Assembly (NCBI GenBank): GCA_963678675.1
Contig: OY783196.1
Location: 26,886,827 to 26,950,826 of the forward strand
DNA from: Xiphydria camelus
Taxonomy: Eukaryota > Arthropoda > Insecta > Hymenoptera > Xiphydriidae
Reading direction: 5' to 3'
DNA: 64,000 nucleotides
The first letter of the stretch is position 1. Every line of letters begins with the position of its first letter. Below the pieces are notes generated by a model. The model was not told the DNA's origin. It did not search any database and saw nothing but the letters and a program-made list of their open reading frames with translations. Positions 11,801-24,900 of this stretch are shown in pieces. Made by a program: the position numbers and the translations under genes.

Positions 11801-14800
11801 AGAACAAAAAGTAAACGCTGATTTGTCTTTGCTCGTTATCAGATAGAGTTAAATGCTGAAAAGAGACCAACTCTTGGTGCGCTCACTTTGAGCTCAAAAG
11901 ACAGTTTCTTAATAGCAACCAACGTATGCTCGACTAAGCTGACTCAAAATGTCGACTTGTTGGGACTTTTGAATTCGGCGTCATCTCAGACAGACTTGAA
12001 GGAATCTTTAGCAGCTTTGATGAAAGTCGATGGCGAAGAAGTCGTAAAATTCCTTCAGGTAAGCTTGTGTACCGATCTTACATGTCGATTGTGTGTGGTA
12101 TCCAAATGAAGCTTTCTGTAACGACTGGTTACTATTATCTAGGATGTTCTTGATGCGCTGTTCAATATTCTAATGAGCAATTCTGACAGTGATGCTTACG
12201 ACGATATGGTGTTCGAGTGCTTGCTCTACATCATAGGATTGGTCTCGGATAGAAAGTATCAGCATTTTCAGCCAGTATTAGATTTGTACATTTCTGAAAG
12301 TTTCTCCGCAACCCTTGCATACAAAAAGCTAATTGCAGTTTTACGCAAGCGCATAGATAACGCCAGTACGAACGATACTCAAGAGCGAGACCTTCTGCTA
12401 AAAACCATGAAGAGTCTGCAGTACTGTATGCGATTCGTCGTTGAATCGCGCCTCCTGTTCACGGCGTAAGTTTCTTCTGATAATCTCATTTCGCCTCTCC
12501 TTCTGTTTTATATACATTTCTCTTCTCTGTACATACTATTGCTTAGATGGTCTTAACCACTTTGTGTACGTGCGTCATCTTTAACAAGATACATTTTCAC
12601 ACAGACTCGATGAAGACGAGGAAGAGTTTTCTCAAACATTGACAGAACTATTGAGATCCATTGTGACATTAATGAGTCATGAAACAGACAGCACCTTGCT
12701 CGTTCAAGGAGCATGTTTGAAATACTTACCAACGACAATACCGCACTTATTGCGAGTTTACAGCGCAAATCAATTGAGTATCATATTGACCGATTTATTG
12801 GTAACTCTACCGCCAGGCAGGCTAACAAAGCAGAAAATGATGACAGTAAATGACATAGTGCACAGCCAGCTCTTTTTAAGAGTCGATTGCAGGGCCATTC
12901 TTTTACCAAGAATTACCATTCTCGTGCGAGATCTTTTGGCAGACAAGGAGGAGGTAAGTTGTCAATCTGTGAAATAACACGAATAACGTGAATACTTGTT
13001 TTTGATAACAATCTGTGTTCGCTTATAACGTGATTGGAAATAATACCACCAAATAATCTGGACTTTTTAGAAGTTAGAAATGTCGATAGAAAATTTAATC
13101 CAAAAAAGATGGTATTATGTCAGTCGTAGTCAACTATCTCTTGACCATAGTTTGTTCTTTTGCTTGTCTCGAAAAGTTTGATTTGAAGCGACTTTCGATT
13201 TAAGAAATCTGCATTTTAATATAAGAAATAAAACCATTTTGTGTGCTTGCCGTGCAGCCTGACATCCTTTCGCCACGCATCTCTATATTCTTGTAGTCGA
13301 ATTATTAGTTTCTTTTCTTCCGTTTAGGATGTCTTTTCGTTTAAGTTACGTTCTACTCTTTAGTTAAAAGTTTAATACCTCTGCAATCATTTTTTAAACA
13401 AAGTTTAAGGGTGACGATATACCGATAGGATAGTGTGTTACATATGAGGAATTTGAAAGGGAAGAGTACATATTTCAAAACACGAGAAGTGTATTTCCTT
13501 TTAAGTTCTCCATATGTCGCATAGAATGATCAAATTCCCTATTTTAGAGGTAAAAATGAAAAGACATCTCTGTTAAAACTATTGACATGGCATGAATTTA
13601 AGGTGGAGGAATGAATATCAAATTAGTGGTAGATCTTTAAGCATGCCATACAACCTAAATTACCGTTAACATTTATGACAAATAAATCGAGTGATCGATT
13701 GATCCATCCGCACTCTTTTCAATTTTTTCTATTTACACGTGCATTTCAATGTTTCATCAACCTTTCAAACATCGAACTATCATTCCATACACACATTTCG
13801 AATAATTATTATCGAGTAACGCTTCTCATTAATTAAATGGTTATTGGTTTGATCGACACATTGGTTTAGGTGCATAATGAAAAATACCACACTTGCTGAT
13901 AATTATTATTTTTGTTTAATGAAATGCAATTCTCGGAGCATGTACCGAAGTTCGGTAGCTTATTTTAATTAGAGAAAGTTTAGAATGAATTAGTTATATA
14001 ATTTTTTGTGGAAACTGCTACCGTTTTCCAACTAACAGAGGGTTGTTTTATTTCTGTGTTCGATTTGGTTTTGGTTATTGGCGTGTAAAGGGACTGTCGG
14101 GTACGCCTGGAAAAAGCGTGGCGAAGGTAGCCAGGCTGCTTGGCGAAAACCGACATCGACTCAATCAACACCGTGGCTATTCCGAAGAGGTAATTTCCGA
14201 AGAACATGGCGCAGTGATCGAAAATTGAATGTGACTCATAGATTTCTTTACAGCTCATATTTGAACATCAAAGAATGCGAGTGTTTGAATGGCATTCGAT
14301 ATGAGATTTACACATTAATTTAGTTAGTTTGCTATAAACAGCTGTATTCGAATTCTTCGTATCGCAAAATTCGTTTTAACAAATACTGGATATATTGGTA
14401 TTGATATTTTTAGGTAGAACTATGCGTCAAAATCTTGTCAGACATTCTGGAATTAACATTTAGACGAAATATTGGCTCTACGACATCCGATGTCAAAGAG
14501 ATTATGTTAACTGCATTAAGAACCGTCATTCAAACAGTCATATCAATGGACAGGGAGAATCCGTTGGTGGGAAATTTGGTATCAGTAATGCTGGCAATAT
14601 TCAGGTACATTTCTAATGCGTAGAGGCAGCCAGTATGTATATCTGTCTTTAAACTTTCGAATATTGCTAATTAATAACATTTATTTCAGACAAATGACAC
14701 AGCATCATTATGAGGTCTACATAAATCATTTCGGAACTAGATTTGATTTGTTAGATTTTTTAATGGAGATTTTGTTAGTTTTCAAAGATCTAGTCTCGAG

Positions 14801-17800
14801 AAGCGTATTTCCCGGGGATTGGTGCGAAATGATTATGCTTCAAAACAGCGTGATTTTAAGATCTCTTCGTTTCTTTTCCGGAACCATTAGAGACTATTTC
14901 TTCACCGATTTTGAACAGCAAGCGTGGTCCAATTTTTTCCATTGTGCTATCGCATTTCTCACACAACCGGCTCTTCAACTGGATACATTTAGTCTGGCAA
15001 AGCGCAATCGAATCGTCGCGCGATACAATGATATGCGTAGGTATGCGTCTCGTGAATTCAACTTTCTTCGGCAAAAACTAATTCCAGAATGAAATATGAC
15101 AAACCAGCGAAGTCTGAGCGGCTGTCGAGCCGATTAATTAGTTTATATATCGTTTTGTAATAATTCAGAGAAACTGCATTTGAAATCCGTTCGATGTGGT
15201 TCAACTTGGGTCAACACAAAATATTGTTTGTCCCTGCTTTGGTCGGAGCGATACTTGAAATGACACTCATTCCTGATACTGAATTGAGGAAAGCAACGAT
15301 TCCAATATTTTTCGATATGATGCAGTGCGAATTCTACAGTTCTCGAATCGTTGAAGGGTATGGTGATACAAAGCGTGATCCTGCACATATTAAAGCCAAT
15401 TTCACGGAATACGAGAACGAGATGATCGCGAAATTGGATATTTTGGTACGGAATGTGTGATTCTGATCTTTTAATCACTTTTTCAAAGTCGAACATGGTC
15501 GGAGGGAGAGAGAATGATGCTATTTTAAATACCGTGAACAGCGGTTGTTTTACGTGATCAAATGATATAGTCAATCGTATTAGGTGGAAGGTGGAAGAGG
15601 AGACGAGCAGTTCCGTATACTCTGGAGCGAGGTGATGAGTTCTCTTTGCGAGAATCATTCGACAATGCGAGATCAAGGATTACGTTTTGTGGATACAGTG
15701 GCTAAGTTGATGGAACGTCTCTTGCAGTATCGCGATATCATTCATGCCGAATCCCAGGAACATCGAATGCTATGCACAGTCAATTTATTAGAATTCTACT
15801 CTGAGATCAATAGGAAAGAGATGTACATCAGGTAAGTCCGAGCAGTATTGAAAGCTATTGATAGATTAAGATACAATCAACGTTTAATCTTGACGCGATC
15901 GAATAAAGACATGCTCACTTTAAAGTAATGTGGGGACATCCTTATCCTTGTGTTTAGATATGTGAACAAGTTGTGTGAGTTGCATTTAGAGTGTGACAAT
16001 TACACTGAAGCCGCTTATTCATTGAAATTGCACAGCCAATTGTTAGCGTGGAGCGACCAACCCCTGCCGCCTTTATTAAGATCCCATAGGTGAGTTATAT
16101 ATCGATGTAGATCAGTTCAAATTGTTCAGATCAAGTTGTTATCACAGGTATCCTTCATGTCAAACACATCGGGAACTGAAGGAAGCTTTATATAATGATA
16201 TGATTGAATATTTCGACAAAGGAAAGATGTGGGAATGTGCACTCAGGGTCTGTAAAGAGTTGGCTACGCAGTATGAGGAGGAAACTTTTGATTATTTACA
16301 GTTGTCTGTCTTACTCAAGCGAATGGCCAAATTTTATGACAGTATTGTAAAACAGCTCAGACCAGAACCGGAATATTTTAGAGTAGCGTATTACGGTAGA
16401 GGACACCCGCCATTCTTACAAAATAAGGTATTTGTAATTGAATCAAGAAGACGTTATTTACTCAGCAAAGTTGTAATAACGTTTCTAAAGTATGTTATGT
16501 GATATTTTTGAGTACAGTATTTTGTATTCTTTATTTAGGTATTTGTCTATCGTGGAAAAGAGTATGAGCGTCTTAGTGATTTTTGTTCGAGAACGCTCAA
16601 TCAGTTGCCGAATGCCGAACAAATGAATAAACTGTCACCACCAGGCGAAGATATTCTCGAGTCGAACAATCAATATGTACAAATAAACAAGGTGGAACCG
16701 TTAATGGATGAAAAGAGGCACCGTTTGAGCGGAAAACCGGTTACTGCGGAGGCAGTTCTTAGGTATGGAGTTAGAGAATTAATGAACTAGTAGACAAGTG
16801 TTTACTACCTATCCGAGGAGTTTACAGAACTTTAACAAAATAGATCTTTTTTAGATACCATCGTGTCAACGACGTGCAACGTTTCCGATTTTCAAGACCA
16901 GCGCCTAGAAAAGATTCAATTGCTGTTGTTGCGCCGACTGGAGTGAAAGATAAGGAAACGAAGGATAAAGAAACAAGTAGTGCCACTAGCACTAATAACG
17001 AGTTTGCATCTTTATGGCTTGAAAGAACAGTACTGGTTACGAGTCATCCTTTACCGGGAATATTGCGGTGGTTTCCCGTTACTTCCAGTGAGACGTATTT
17101 GGTCAGTCCTCTGCGAAACGCAATTGAAACGATGGAAGCTACTAACGCCACACTTAGAGACCTTGTTATTGCATACAGGTATTCAATGTATCATCAATTA
17201 ATTTACGATCGCGGTTTAAGACAAATGCGATTATGTTCATCGTTAATTTGTTTTTGGTACAGAGCCGACGTCAATCTTCCTTTGAATCCCTTGAGTATGA
17301 AATTGAACGGTGTATTGGACCCAGCGGTAATGGGTGGCGTAGATAACTATGAGAAGGCTTTTCTCAATTCCGAGTACAGAGAAGCCCACCCCAACGAGAG
17401 TTCCGATCTTTTGAAATTGGAGGGCCTTATTGCCGAACAAATTCCACTTTTGGGAGTAGGTGTACAGCTGCACAAGTCAAGGGCGCCGCCTGAACTGGGA
17501 CCTTTTCATCAACGGTTAGAACAGTGCTTTATATCGATGCGAAGTCACGTGGAAGCTAAATACGGGAAGAGAGTGAGTATTGTATCTTTTTAAAGGTGGG
17601 ATTATGAATAGCGTTATATCCAATCTAATTATATTTTCATTTTTCATCGATTCTTCTAATTCACCGATTTTTGTCAGACGTGTGATCTTCAAATTGAGAG
17701 TCTTACTCAAACAGTGACAATGCGAAGGCAAATAGCTAGAGGAGACATGCACCGTCTGTCCGAATCGAATCTGAGCAACACTGAGTAAGTCTTTGCTAAT

Positions 17801-19918
17801 CTTTTATTTTTATCATAAACTCATGATTAGTTTAATTCAAAATACATTTTTACGTTTATCATACATATAATATACTAATATCAAACGGTTCTGCTAGAAT
17901 ATGGGTATTACTTTGCTTTATCAACGCTTTTGTGCTCATGAGTTTAGCATTATTGCTGTTGGGTTTTGCAACTTTTGCAACCACATTTAAGGATTAACCT
18001 AATTAAATCAATGTTTACGAAAGATAAACGTATTTCTGTTTAGGTGGATGTAAAATATTTTCAACGTTAACACACACAGTAAAAAATTAATATCCCTACT
18101 CTCTCCGCCCATTCGAGAGGGTTGCGATATTTATATCATTATCGGCAGGTCTATTATCATTGTTAGTAGAAAATACTCTCCTTTGAAATGTCTGGCGAAT
18201 GAGCATTAAGAATGGTGCTTTGTTGTATTATTTTTATGGTTTTAAAATGGAAATAGTTACATGTAGCTATTTTGCGATTCTGTCATTTAGTTGTGGCACT
18301 CGCTCCAGGGTATCTTCACTCACAAGATCACAAGTTGCAACGCTCAAGTCACTCGCATCGTTCAATTTTAACAACAGTTCACCCATCTCTAGTGTGTCAA
18401 ACGTCAACTTAACGAGGTAAAATCATCCAAAAACACAAGGGGATGTGAAATATACCTATACGCTCTAATAACCTCGAACTAATTAGTGAAGAGTTTGAAG
18501 TTAAATTGAAGTAACTATATGAATAACCTTTTCTAATAAATAGTTAAACAGTAGAGGCGTATAAATCTACGAGTTACGAAATATAGTGCTCTTTATATAC
18601 TCGAGTTAACTTTCCTGCTCATACCTTTAATTTGCATAAGAAACGTTTTATTAATAACCACCCATTCAATCATGATGATGTATTTCAATAGACCTATATG
18701 CTCCTATGCTTGATCTGCATGTATCTGCATGGGTCTATGATAAATCACCTGTTATTAACATCTGCTTAGAGGTACTAACACATTACTATTCAACACATGG
18801 CATTACTGTTAAAATAACAGCTTTAATTAACACGGTGCGTATGTACTTTGCTATCTAAATTTCACATTATTTCGCATGAAATGCATGGATCATATGAAGC
18901 ATTCTACTTTTTATTCACGTCGTTTTCTTTGCCAGTTTTTTCATGAATGTCGCTTTGAATTTATCTTGCGAAAACACATTGGCGCCCCGTTGAAATAAAA
19001 TCATTCCTTCTTGCAACGAATATAGAAACAGTTCAATGCGTTCCCACATCTTATCGTCGGCGTCGCTGCAAAAGGCCTTGGGAAATCCAAGCCCAGGAAC
19101 GAGCAAGAAGAAGGACTCGAAACGCAGGAGCGGTCGTAAGAGTGACTCTGCCACATCGACAAAGAATGACCAGCCTACGAGTCAATGGTACACAACTTCT
19201 GAGGTGTCCCAATCTTCGACGTCGCTCGTTATTCCCTCTACGCCATCCAGCTTGACCAGTTTGTCTACACCCGTATTTGAACTCAGACAAGAAGTAAGAA
19301 AAAAAGCGTTTAAAAGATTTCCTAAAAAAAGCAGTATATAAACCGTATCTTCTACTTCTTATTTCTTCCTGCATCTATAAAATCGGTAAATCTTGTTTTT
19401 TTTTTTTTTTTTTTTTTTTCTATAATAACCTGTACCTTTTTCTTGTCGTGCAGCTAACGCCTAAACGTCCTTTGAGATCGGAAGTAGAGAGAGAGCGAAG
19501 AATAAGTAATCGTTGGTCTGGTCAATCTCATTTCTTAAGAAATTCAAATAATGGTATGGAACCAAGTGGTTTGGGAAGGGGTAACAGAGACAGCGTTGGT
19601 ACAACCGATAGCACCGCTTCGGAAGATGATCCACCACCACCTCTTCCTGTTAAGACTCGAGAGGCTGATTACTGCAACTTACCCGAGGAAACGTCTATTC
19701 GCCAACATCGACAAGTAGATGGTGTAAATATATTGGATAGACCTCTGGGTCAGAGAGTCAACAAGAGTAAACTGCCGACTCCGTCAGAATCTGATATAAG
19801 TCATAATATACCACCAACCCCCCCACCGAAACCAAAAAGACCTTCCCATAGTTTGAATCACCTCTTAATCTCTACTAATGAATCGGAAGGTTGTGGCGAA
19901 GATTCATCTAATGCATGA
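8839..19918 (+). CDS. mbc: Myoblast city / DOCK1 (DOCK180) Rac exchange factor
   Basis: DOCK1-type guanine-nucleotide exchange factor: with ELMO it activates Rac for myoblast fusion, cell migration and engulfment. Twenty-two coding exons: 8839-8881, 9589-9830, 9918-10663, 10842-10998, 11087-11257, 11370-11750, 11843-12058, 12143-12465, 12605-12953, 14414-14604, 14690-15040, 15169-15445, 15584-15831, 15958-16089, 16148-16427, 16539-16762, 16855-17178, 17263-17572, 17678-17784, 18291-18416, 19026-19293, 19454-19918 (total 5931 bases, 1976 aa). Domains: SH3 at ~12-70 ([17 protein letters not shown]); DHR-1/C2 lipid-binding region ~420-610 ([28 protein letters not shown]); helical repeats; DHR-2 GEF ~1200-1655 ([38 protein letters not shown], the lobe that contacts the Rac nucleotide site); and a Ser-rich and PxxP tail ([21 protein letters not shown]). 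DOCK1-specific matches such as SSKDSF and [15 protein letters not shown] exclude the DOCK3/4 class. The exact start of exon 21 (19026 or 19032) is uncertain. Confidence 0.95.
12954..14413 (+). other. Large mbc intron, AT-rich except for a candidate cassette exon
   Basis: This 1.46-kb intron is the longest in mbc. From 12954 to about 14085 it is AT-rich and I see no gene or repeat. The interval 14091-14189 is distinctly richer in G and C and is annotated separately as a possible cassette exon. Confidence 0.6.
14091..14189 (+). other. Candidate 99-base cassette exon of mbc
   Basis: Inside the large intron, a pyrimidine-rich tract ends in GTAAAG at 14090. A 99-base open stretch follows and stops exactly at a donor-like GAAGAG/GTAATT (GT at 14190). 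In phase with both flanking exons it reads [20 protein letters not shown] and continues to ...HRGYSEE, adding 33 residues between the armadillo-like repeats. Its composition contrasts with the AT-rich intron around it. No transcript evidence; could be chance. Confidence 0.4.
17179..17262 (+). other. 84-base stop-free mbc intron (possible exitron)
   Basis: Intron between CATACAG/GTATTC and GGTACAG/AGCC. It is 84 bases (28 codons) and contains no stop in the host frame, so retention would insert 28 residues inside the DHR-2 domain. The spliced form matches DOCK1 better ([15 protein letters not shown]), so splicing is the default. Confidence 0.6.
17898..17997 (+). other. Candidate alternative last exon of mbc encoding a membrane segment
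   Basis: After the exon ending at 17784 (phase 2), the sequence TACTAATATCAAACGGTTCT is a near-ideal branch point followed by the acceptor GCTAG at 17893-17897. In the required phase the next 100 bases encode Glu followed by a 32-residue peptide containing [20 protein letters not shown] and ending TFKD, then TAA at 17995-17997. It would replace the Pro-rich tail with a C-terminal transmembrane anchor, giving a protein of about 1723 aa. AT-rich introns can mimic hydrophobic peptides, so this is a prediction. Confidence 0.45.
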
Positions 19919-20525
19919 CACACTCAAGTAACGGATTTTATTAGTATTTTCATTCCATACTCTCTCTACTCATGAATTAGATATTCTCTATTATTATTTC
20001 ATTTTGTAATGAAAGTGATTGAAGTTGTACAGCTTCATAGCAGTATTCTGTCTTAATTTTTTCATTTCAATGCAGGTATATTGTTATATCGAGAAATAAT
20101 GAAAGGAGTTTTATATCGTTATCTTTGATGTCACTAATTCTCATTGATATTGAACTGCCTGGTAATGTTAGAATGTTGTGCTTTTGGCAGATGGATGATA
20201 CAAATTAGAAATACAAAACGGGAATTTGTAAATATATTTCAAAGTGGTGGATGTATGCCAGTGCCATGGTTGTATGCAACAGGTTTTCTATTTGCAGAAA
20301 ATATTGATCATCTTAAGTTTTACAGACATTTAATAGATGCAGTCTATGGGAAAACAATATTACTTGGTAGTTTGTTGTATGCATTGTTTAGCTGAGGTTC
20401 TATATCGCAGATATTGCCTGTTATATTTCAGAAAGTGATTCGTTTTACACTAGTTTTTTGATAAATTCGTTTACTTAAAAAATTTAGCATCATATAGAAA
20501 ATGATATTGAGAGAGATAGAGGAGG

Positions 20526-20598
<73 letters not shown>

Positions 20599-21802
20599 TA
20601 AGTGAAAAATGTGCATGCTAAATATTTCGCTTTACAGATTCACAGATTCTATATAAGTTTTGATTTTATGTTCAATCACGAAAAAGCGTCGGGTTTTTGC
20701 GCCATTTCGAAATTAGGTATTTTAATTAGCTTTACGCCCATAATCATACACCAATTTATTTATTTGACTTCCTTCGAGTTCTTAATCCAATGCATTAATG
20801 TGTAACATTATTTCACTTAACGTTAGAAGATGATAAATATATTTATCTACTCGCATGGGACGCAAATGAAGTTCGATTACTGTCTAGATTATATCACGAG
20901 ATAGCAGGGTGACTTTGGAATGCAGTTTTAGATCATTTCAGCAATAATTGTCAGTGCAGTATATTATATCTTTTTCAAAGTTTAAGTGGTTGTGGCAATG
21001 TCTGGTTCAAGTGTAATGTTTATGGTGGAAGAAGAGGTTTGCACGAGATAAACACACATTATCACTGTAAATAATAATTCGTAAACGGAAGGGTTCAAGG
21101 CTGTTTACCGTACGTATTCAGTAATTACCATTTCACTTTTATACCAAAGACAACATTATAAGTGTTATTTATTTGAATCGACAGTCAATGAATGTATTAA
21201 TAGCTATACCATATTTTATACGTATAGGTATACATATACATTGTATACCAAGAGAAGAGGGCAGAGTATCCGATAAGAAATTGCGAAAAGAGACGAAAAT
21301 ATACGTTGACGGATTTAATTACTAATCTGCTCACTATAACTATAAATATTATATACCCATACTTTTGTTAGTACATGTTATATACGTTTGGATAACTTTT
21401 AACCGTGCATTGAGATGATACAAGTAGGATAAGCGAATGACAATAGTGCCATTATATTTTTTTAGGCTAATTATAATTATTAATTACTTAGTTAGGGACC
21501 AACAAACACATTAACATTTTATACTCAAACTGAATTTATCTGTTGTTATACATATGTATACGTTGTCAATTTATAAATAATATATTGAAATAATTCATTC
21601 CGTATATTAATGCGTTCATTTTTATATCCTCTTAGGATTTGTCTTTTTTCCTTGAAAACATAAACATATTCATTGGCTGTTGGAGTAAGGGGAGACGAAG
21701 TTATAACTTTGAAGAAACATTATTCGACCAGTGTGATTTTAGTAAATGGAACGGTGGTCACACATACGTCACGAGATCTTTTATTACATACTTTTGAATA
21801 AA
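19919..21802 (+). other. Probable mbc 3' UTR / downstream region with (GA)n
   Basis: About 1.9 kb of AT-rich sequence after the mbc stop with no supported gene. It includes a 64-base (AG)n microsatellite at 20531-20594. The AATAAA hexamer at 21797-21802 is a plausible but unproven poly(A) signal; earlier cleavage is equally possible. Confidence 0.4.
20531..20594. repeat. (AG)n microsatellite
   Basis: Thirty-two uninterrupted AG dinucleotides immediately preceded by a purine-rich run (GAGGGGGAA). The opposite strand is a long CT tract. Confidence 0.98.
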
Positions 21803-21825
21803 GTACGCATGTTGAATAACACTTA

Positions 21826-21831
21826 TTTATT
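21826..21831 (-). terminator. Poly(A) signal of the minus-strand mini-exon gene
   Basis: AATAAA on the minus strand, about 155 bases beyond the TAA at 21985. It lies within 30 bases of the AATAAA on the plus strand at 21797-21802, so the convergent transcripts may meet or overlap here. Confidence 0.45.
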
Positions 21832-21984
21832 GTTAATTTTTTATTACAAAAGCATCATATACTTTAAACTTTCAATTATCAAATCAGAGATATAATATCC
21901 AAAAAATATAAAAGTAAAATGTAATGCATTCCCATTTGGAAGGAAAACCAGCCGAGACAATTTTCTTTTCACGAAATTCTGCGC

Positions 21985-24900
21985 TTACTGAATAACGCAA
22001 TTCGAGGAGTTATCCACGGGGCGTCTTTGAATACGTGGAAGCGGCGGTGCCCTATTTACGACTGGTACATTTCTTGGAAAACTTGTTGGTTCGTTGACTA
22101 CTGACCTTGAATGATCTATCTCTGACGATCTAGTACTCTGCAATAATAATAAATAGAAATGTCTCTCAATTATTATACGTATCTAATCATGTAGGGATTC
22201 TTTTATTACAAATTGATGAACATTTCACCATTTATCGCTTCATTTTTTTCATTTATCATACACTGTGTGATTAATAATGACGCTTATCATACTGAATCTA
22301 AAAATGGTACTTACAGTGGCGTTGCATTGAACGTTAGATGTATAAGTTGGAACAGGATTTGGCCGGGGCGTGTTTGGCGTTTCATTTCTAAAACTTGCAC
22401 TGGTCAAATCAGCCTGGAAATGAGAATAATACAAATAAATTTAATAATAAATTCAAGTCATTCAGGCAATGAAACATTGCAAACAGCGTAAGTTACTAAT
22501 TTTTTCTTTTGTTATCAGGTCTTGTATTTCATTCTACGTCAACGAATTATACTCACTATTCCAAAAGTTTCTATAGAACGTAAATCTTTAAATCGTTCAC
22601 ACAAATGTATAACCTCGATTCATTCTACAGTTTATTTACCTTAATCCATAGTTTATATTTAGTAGTGCATTTCTTTTCCATCAAACTTATTATTATTACT
22701 ACTATTTGTATGAGTATGTATTACATTTAGCAGCTTTATAACTTATAAATTATTAATATTCCTAATTATGTACATAGGTATACTTTTCCAATGAACTATG
22801 GCATTCCCAATATGTACGTTCATTAAGTAATTTCTTAAAACGCTTAAACTTAGGTAATGAGATAAAAACTTAGATTCTCTGTATAATGTATAGGAAAATA
22901 AGAAAAGTACAGATATTGGAAATAATAAATCTCACAGGCTGCTTATGTTCAAAAGGGAGATTTTCGAAAATACTGATGTGAATTAACAATAAATTCCACA
23001 TCGCCCCACTGCCGTCTATACCATTTCAAAAAATGAAGCCACACTACCTTCTACCGAAATACCGACAGTTAAAGTACCAGAATTGGAGCAAAATACATAA
23101 TTGCCGATAATTAAGAATGAAGCGATTCAAGACGGTGTAAGTGGATAGGTATATTATGTTTTTTAACTATCGGAGAAATAAATTACTAATAAAAAATTAA
23201 CGAAAAGGTAAAATGGAATAAGAGTTTTATGTATATCAATTATTATAATTGATATATACATAAAACTCTTGTTCCATTTTACCTTTTCGTTCATTTTTTT
23301 TACTACATTTTACTACAAACTGATGAAAACACCATTTATCGCTTCGTCATTTTTTGGTTTAAATTATCATACACTGTATGATTAATAATGACGCTTATCA
23401 TACTGAATCTAAAAATGGTACTTACGGTGGCGCTAGATGTATTAGTTGGAACGAGGTTTGGTGGGGGTGTGTTCGGCGTTTCATTTCTAAAACTTGCACT
23501 GGTCGAATCATTCTAGAAGGGAGAATAATACAAATAAATTTAATAATAAACATAAATCATTCATGCAATAAAACATTGAAAACAGCGTAAATTACTCATT
23601 TTTTCTTTTGTTATCAGGTCTTGTATTTTATTGTATACGTTAACGAATTATACTCACTAGTGAACTCGTTTCTATAGAACGTAAACTTTTAAAACGTTCA
23701 AATAATGTATAATCTCGATTCATCCTATAGTTTATCTACCTTAATCCGTAATTTATATTTAGTAGTGCATTACTTTTCCATCAAACTTTTATTATTACTA
23801 CTACTACTACTACTACTGTTATTATTATTTACTGTTAATAATTTTGACATATTCTATGAATAAAGAGAAGTTAAAAATTATAATATTTGTATGAGTATGT
23901 ATTACATTTAGAAGCTTTATAAACTATTAATATTTCTAATTATGTATACTTTTCCAATGAACTATGGCATCTCCAACACGTTAATTAATTAATCTTTTAA
24001 AACCATTCAACTTAGGTAATGAGACAAAAACTTAGGGAGAGATTCCGTATAATATATATAATTGATATACATAAAACTTTTGTTCCATTTTACCTTTTCG
24101 TTCATTTTTTTTACTACAAACTGATGAAAGTTTCACCTTTTATCGCTTCATCATTTTTTTGGTTTATCATAGACTGTGTGATTAATAATGACGCTTATCA
24201 TACTGAATCTCAAAATGGTACTTACAGTGGCGTTAGATGTATACGTTGTAACGGGGTTTGGCGGGGGTGTGTTTAGCGTTTCATTTCTAAAACTTGCACT
24301 GGTCGAATAATCCTAGAAAGGAGAATAATACAAATAAATTTAATAATAAACACAAATCATTCATGCAATTAAACATTGAAAACAGCATAAGTTACTATTT
24401 TTTTCTTTTGTTATCAGGTTCAAAATATTTGTATGAGTATGTATTACATTTAGAAGCTTTATAACTTATAAATTATTAATATTTCTGATTATGTATACTT
24501 TTCCAATGAACTATGGCATCTCCAACACGTTCATTAACTAATTTCTTAAAACCCTTAAACTTATGTAATGAGACAAAAACTTAGATTCTGTATAATGTAC
24601 AGAAAATTAAGAAAAGTACAGATATTAGAAATAATAAATCTCACAGGCTGCTTATGTTAAAAAGGGAGTTTTTCGAAAATACCAATGTGAATTAACAATA
24701 ATCTCCACATCGCCCCACTGCCGTCTATACCGTTTCAAAAAACGAAGCCACGCCACCTTTTACCAAAGTACCGATAGTTAAAGTACCAGAATTGGAGCAA
24801 AATACATAATCGCCGATAATTAAGAATGAAGCGATTGAAGACGGTTTAAGTGGATAGGTATATTATGTTTTTTTAGCTATCTGACAAATAAATTATTGAA

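Noticed and set aside
18915..19154. Minus-strand 79-codon frame ([19 protein letters not shown]...) opposite an mbc exon
   Set aside because: It looks protein-like but its upstream part is antisense to a well-supported mbc exon, it has no paired splice sites, and I recognise no family.
20144..20395. Plus-strand 83-codon frame downstream of the mbc stop
   Set aside because: Lies in the probable 3' UTR, AT-rich, no similarity known; probably chance.
22213..24276. Plus-strand frames such as the one starting at 22213 in the tandem units
   Set aside because: They are antisense to the mini-exons, which have conserved splice sites and frame on the minus strand; the plus-strand peptides are broken differently in each copy.
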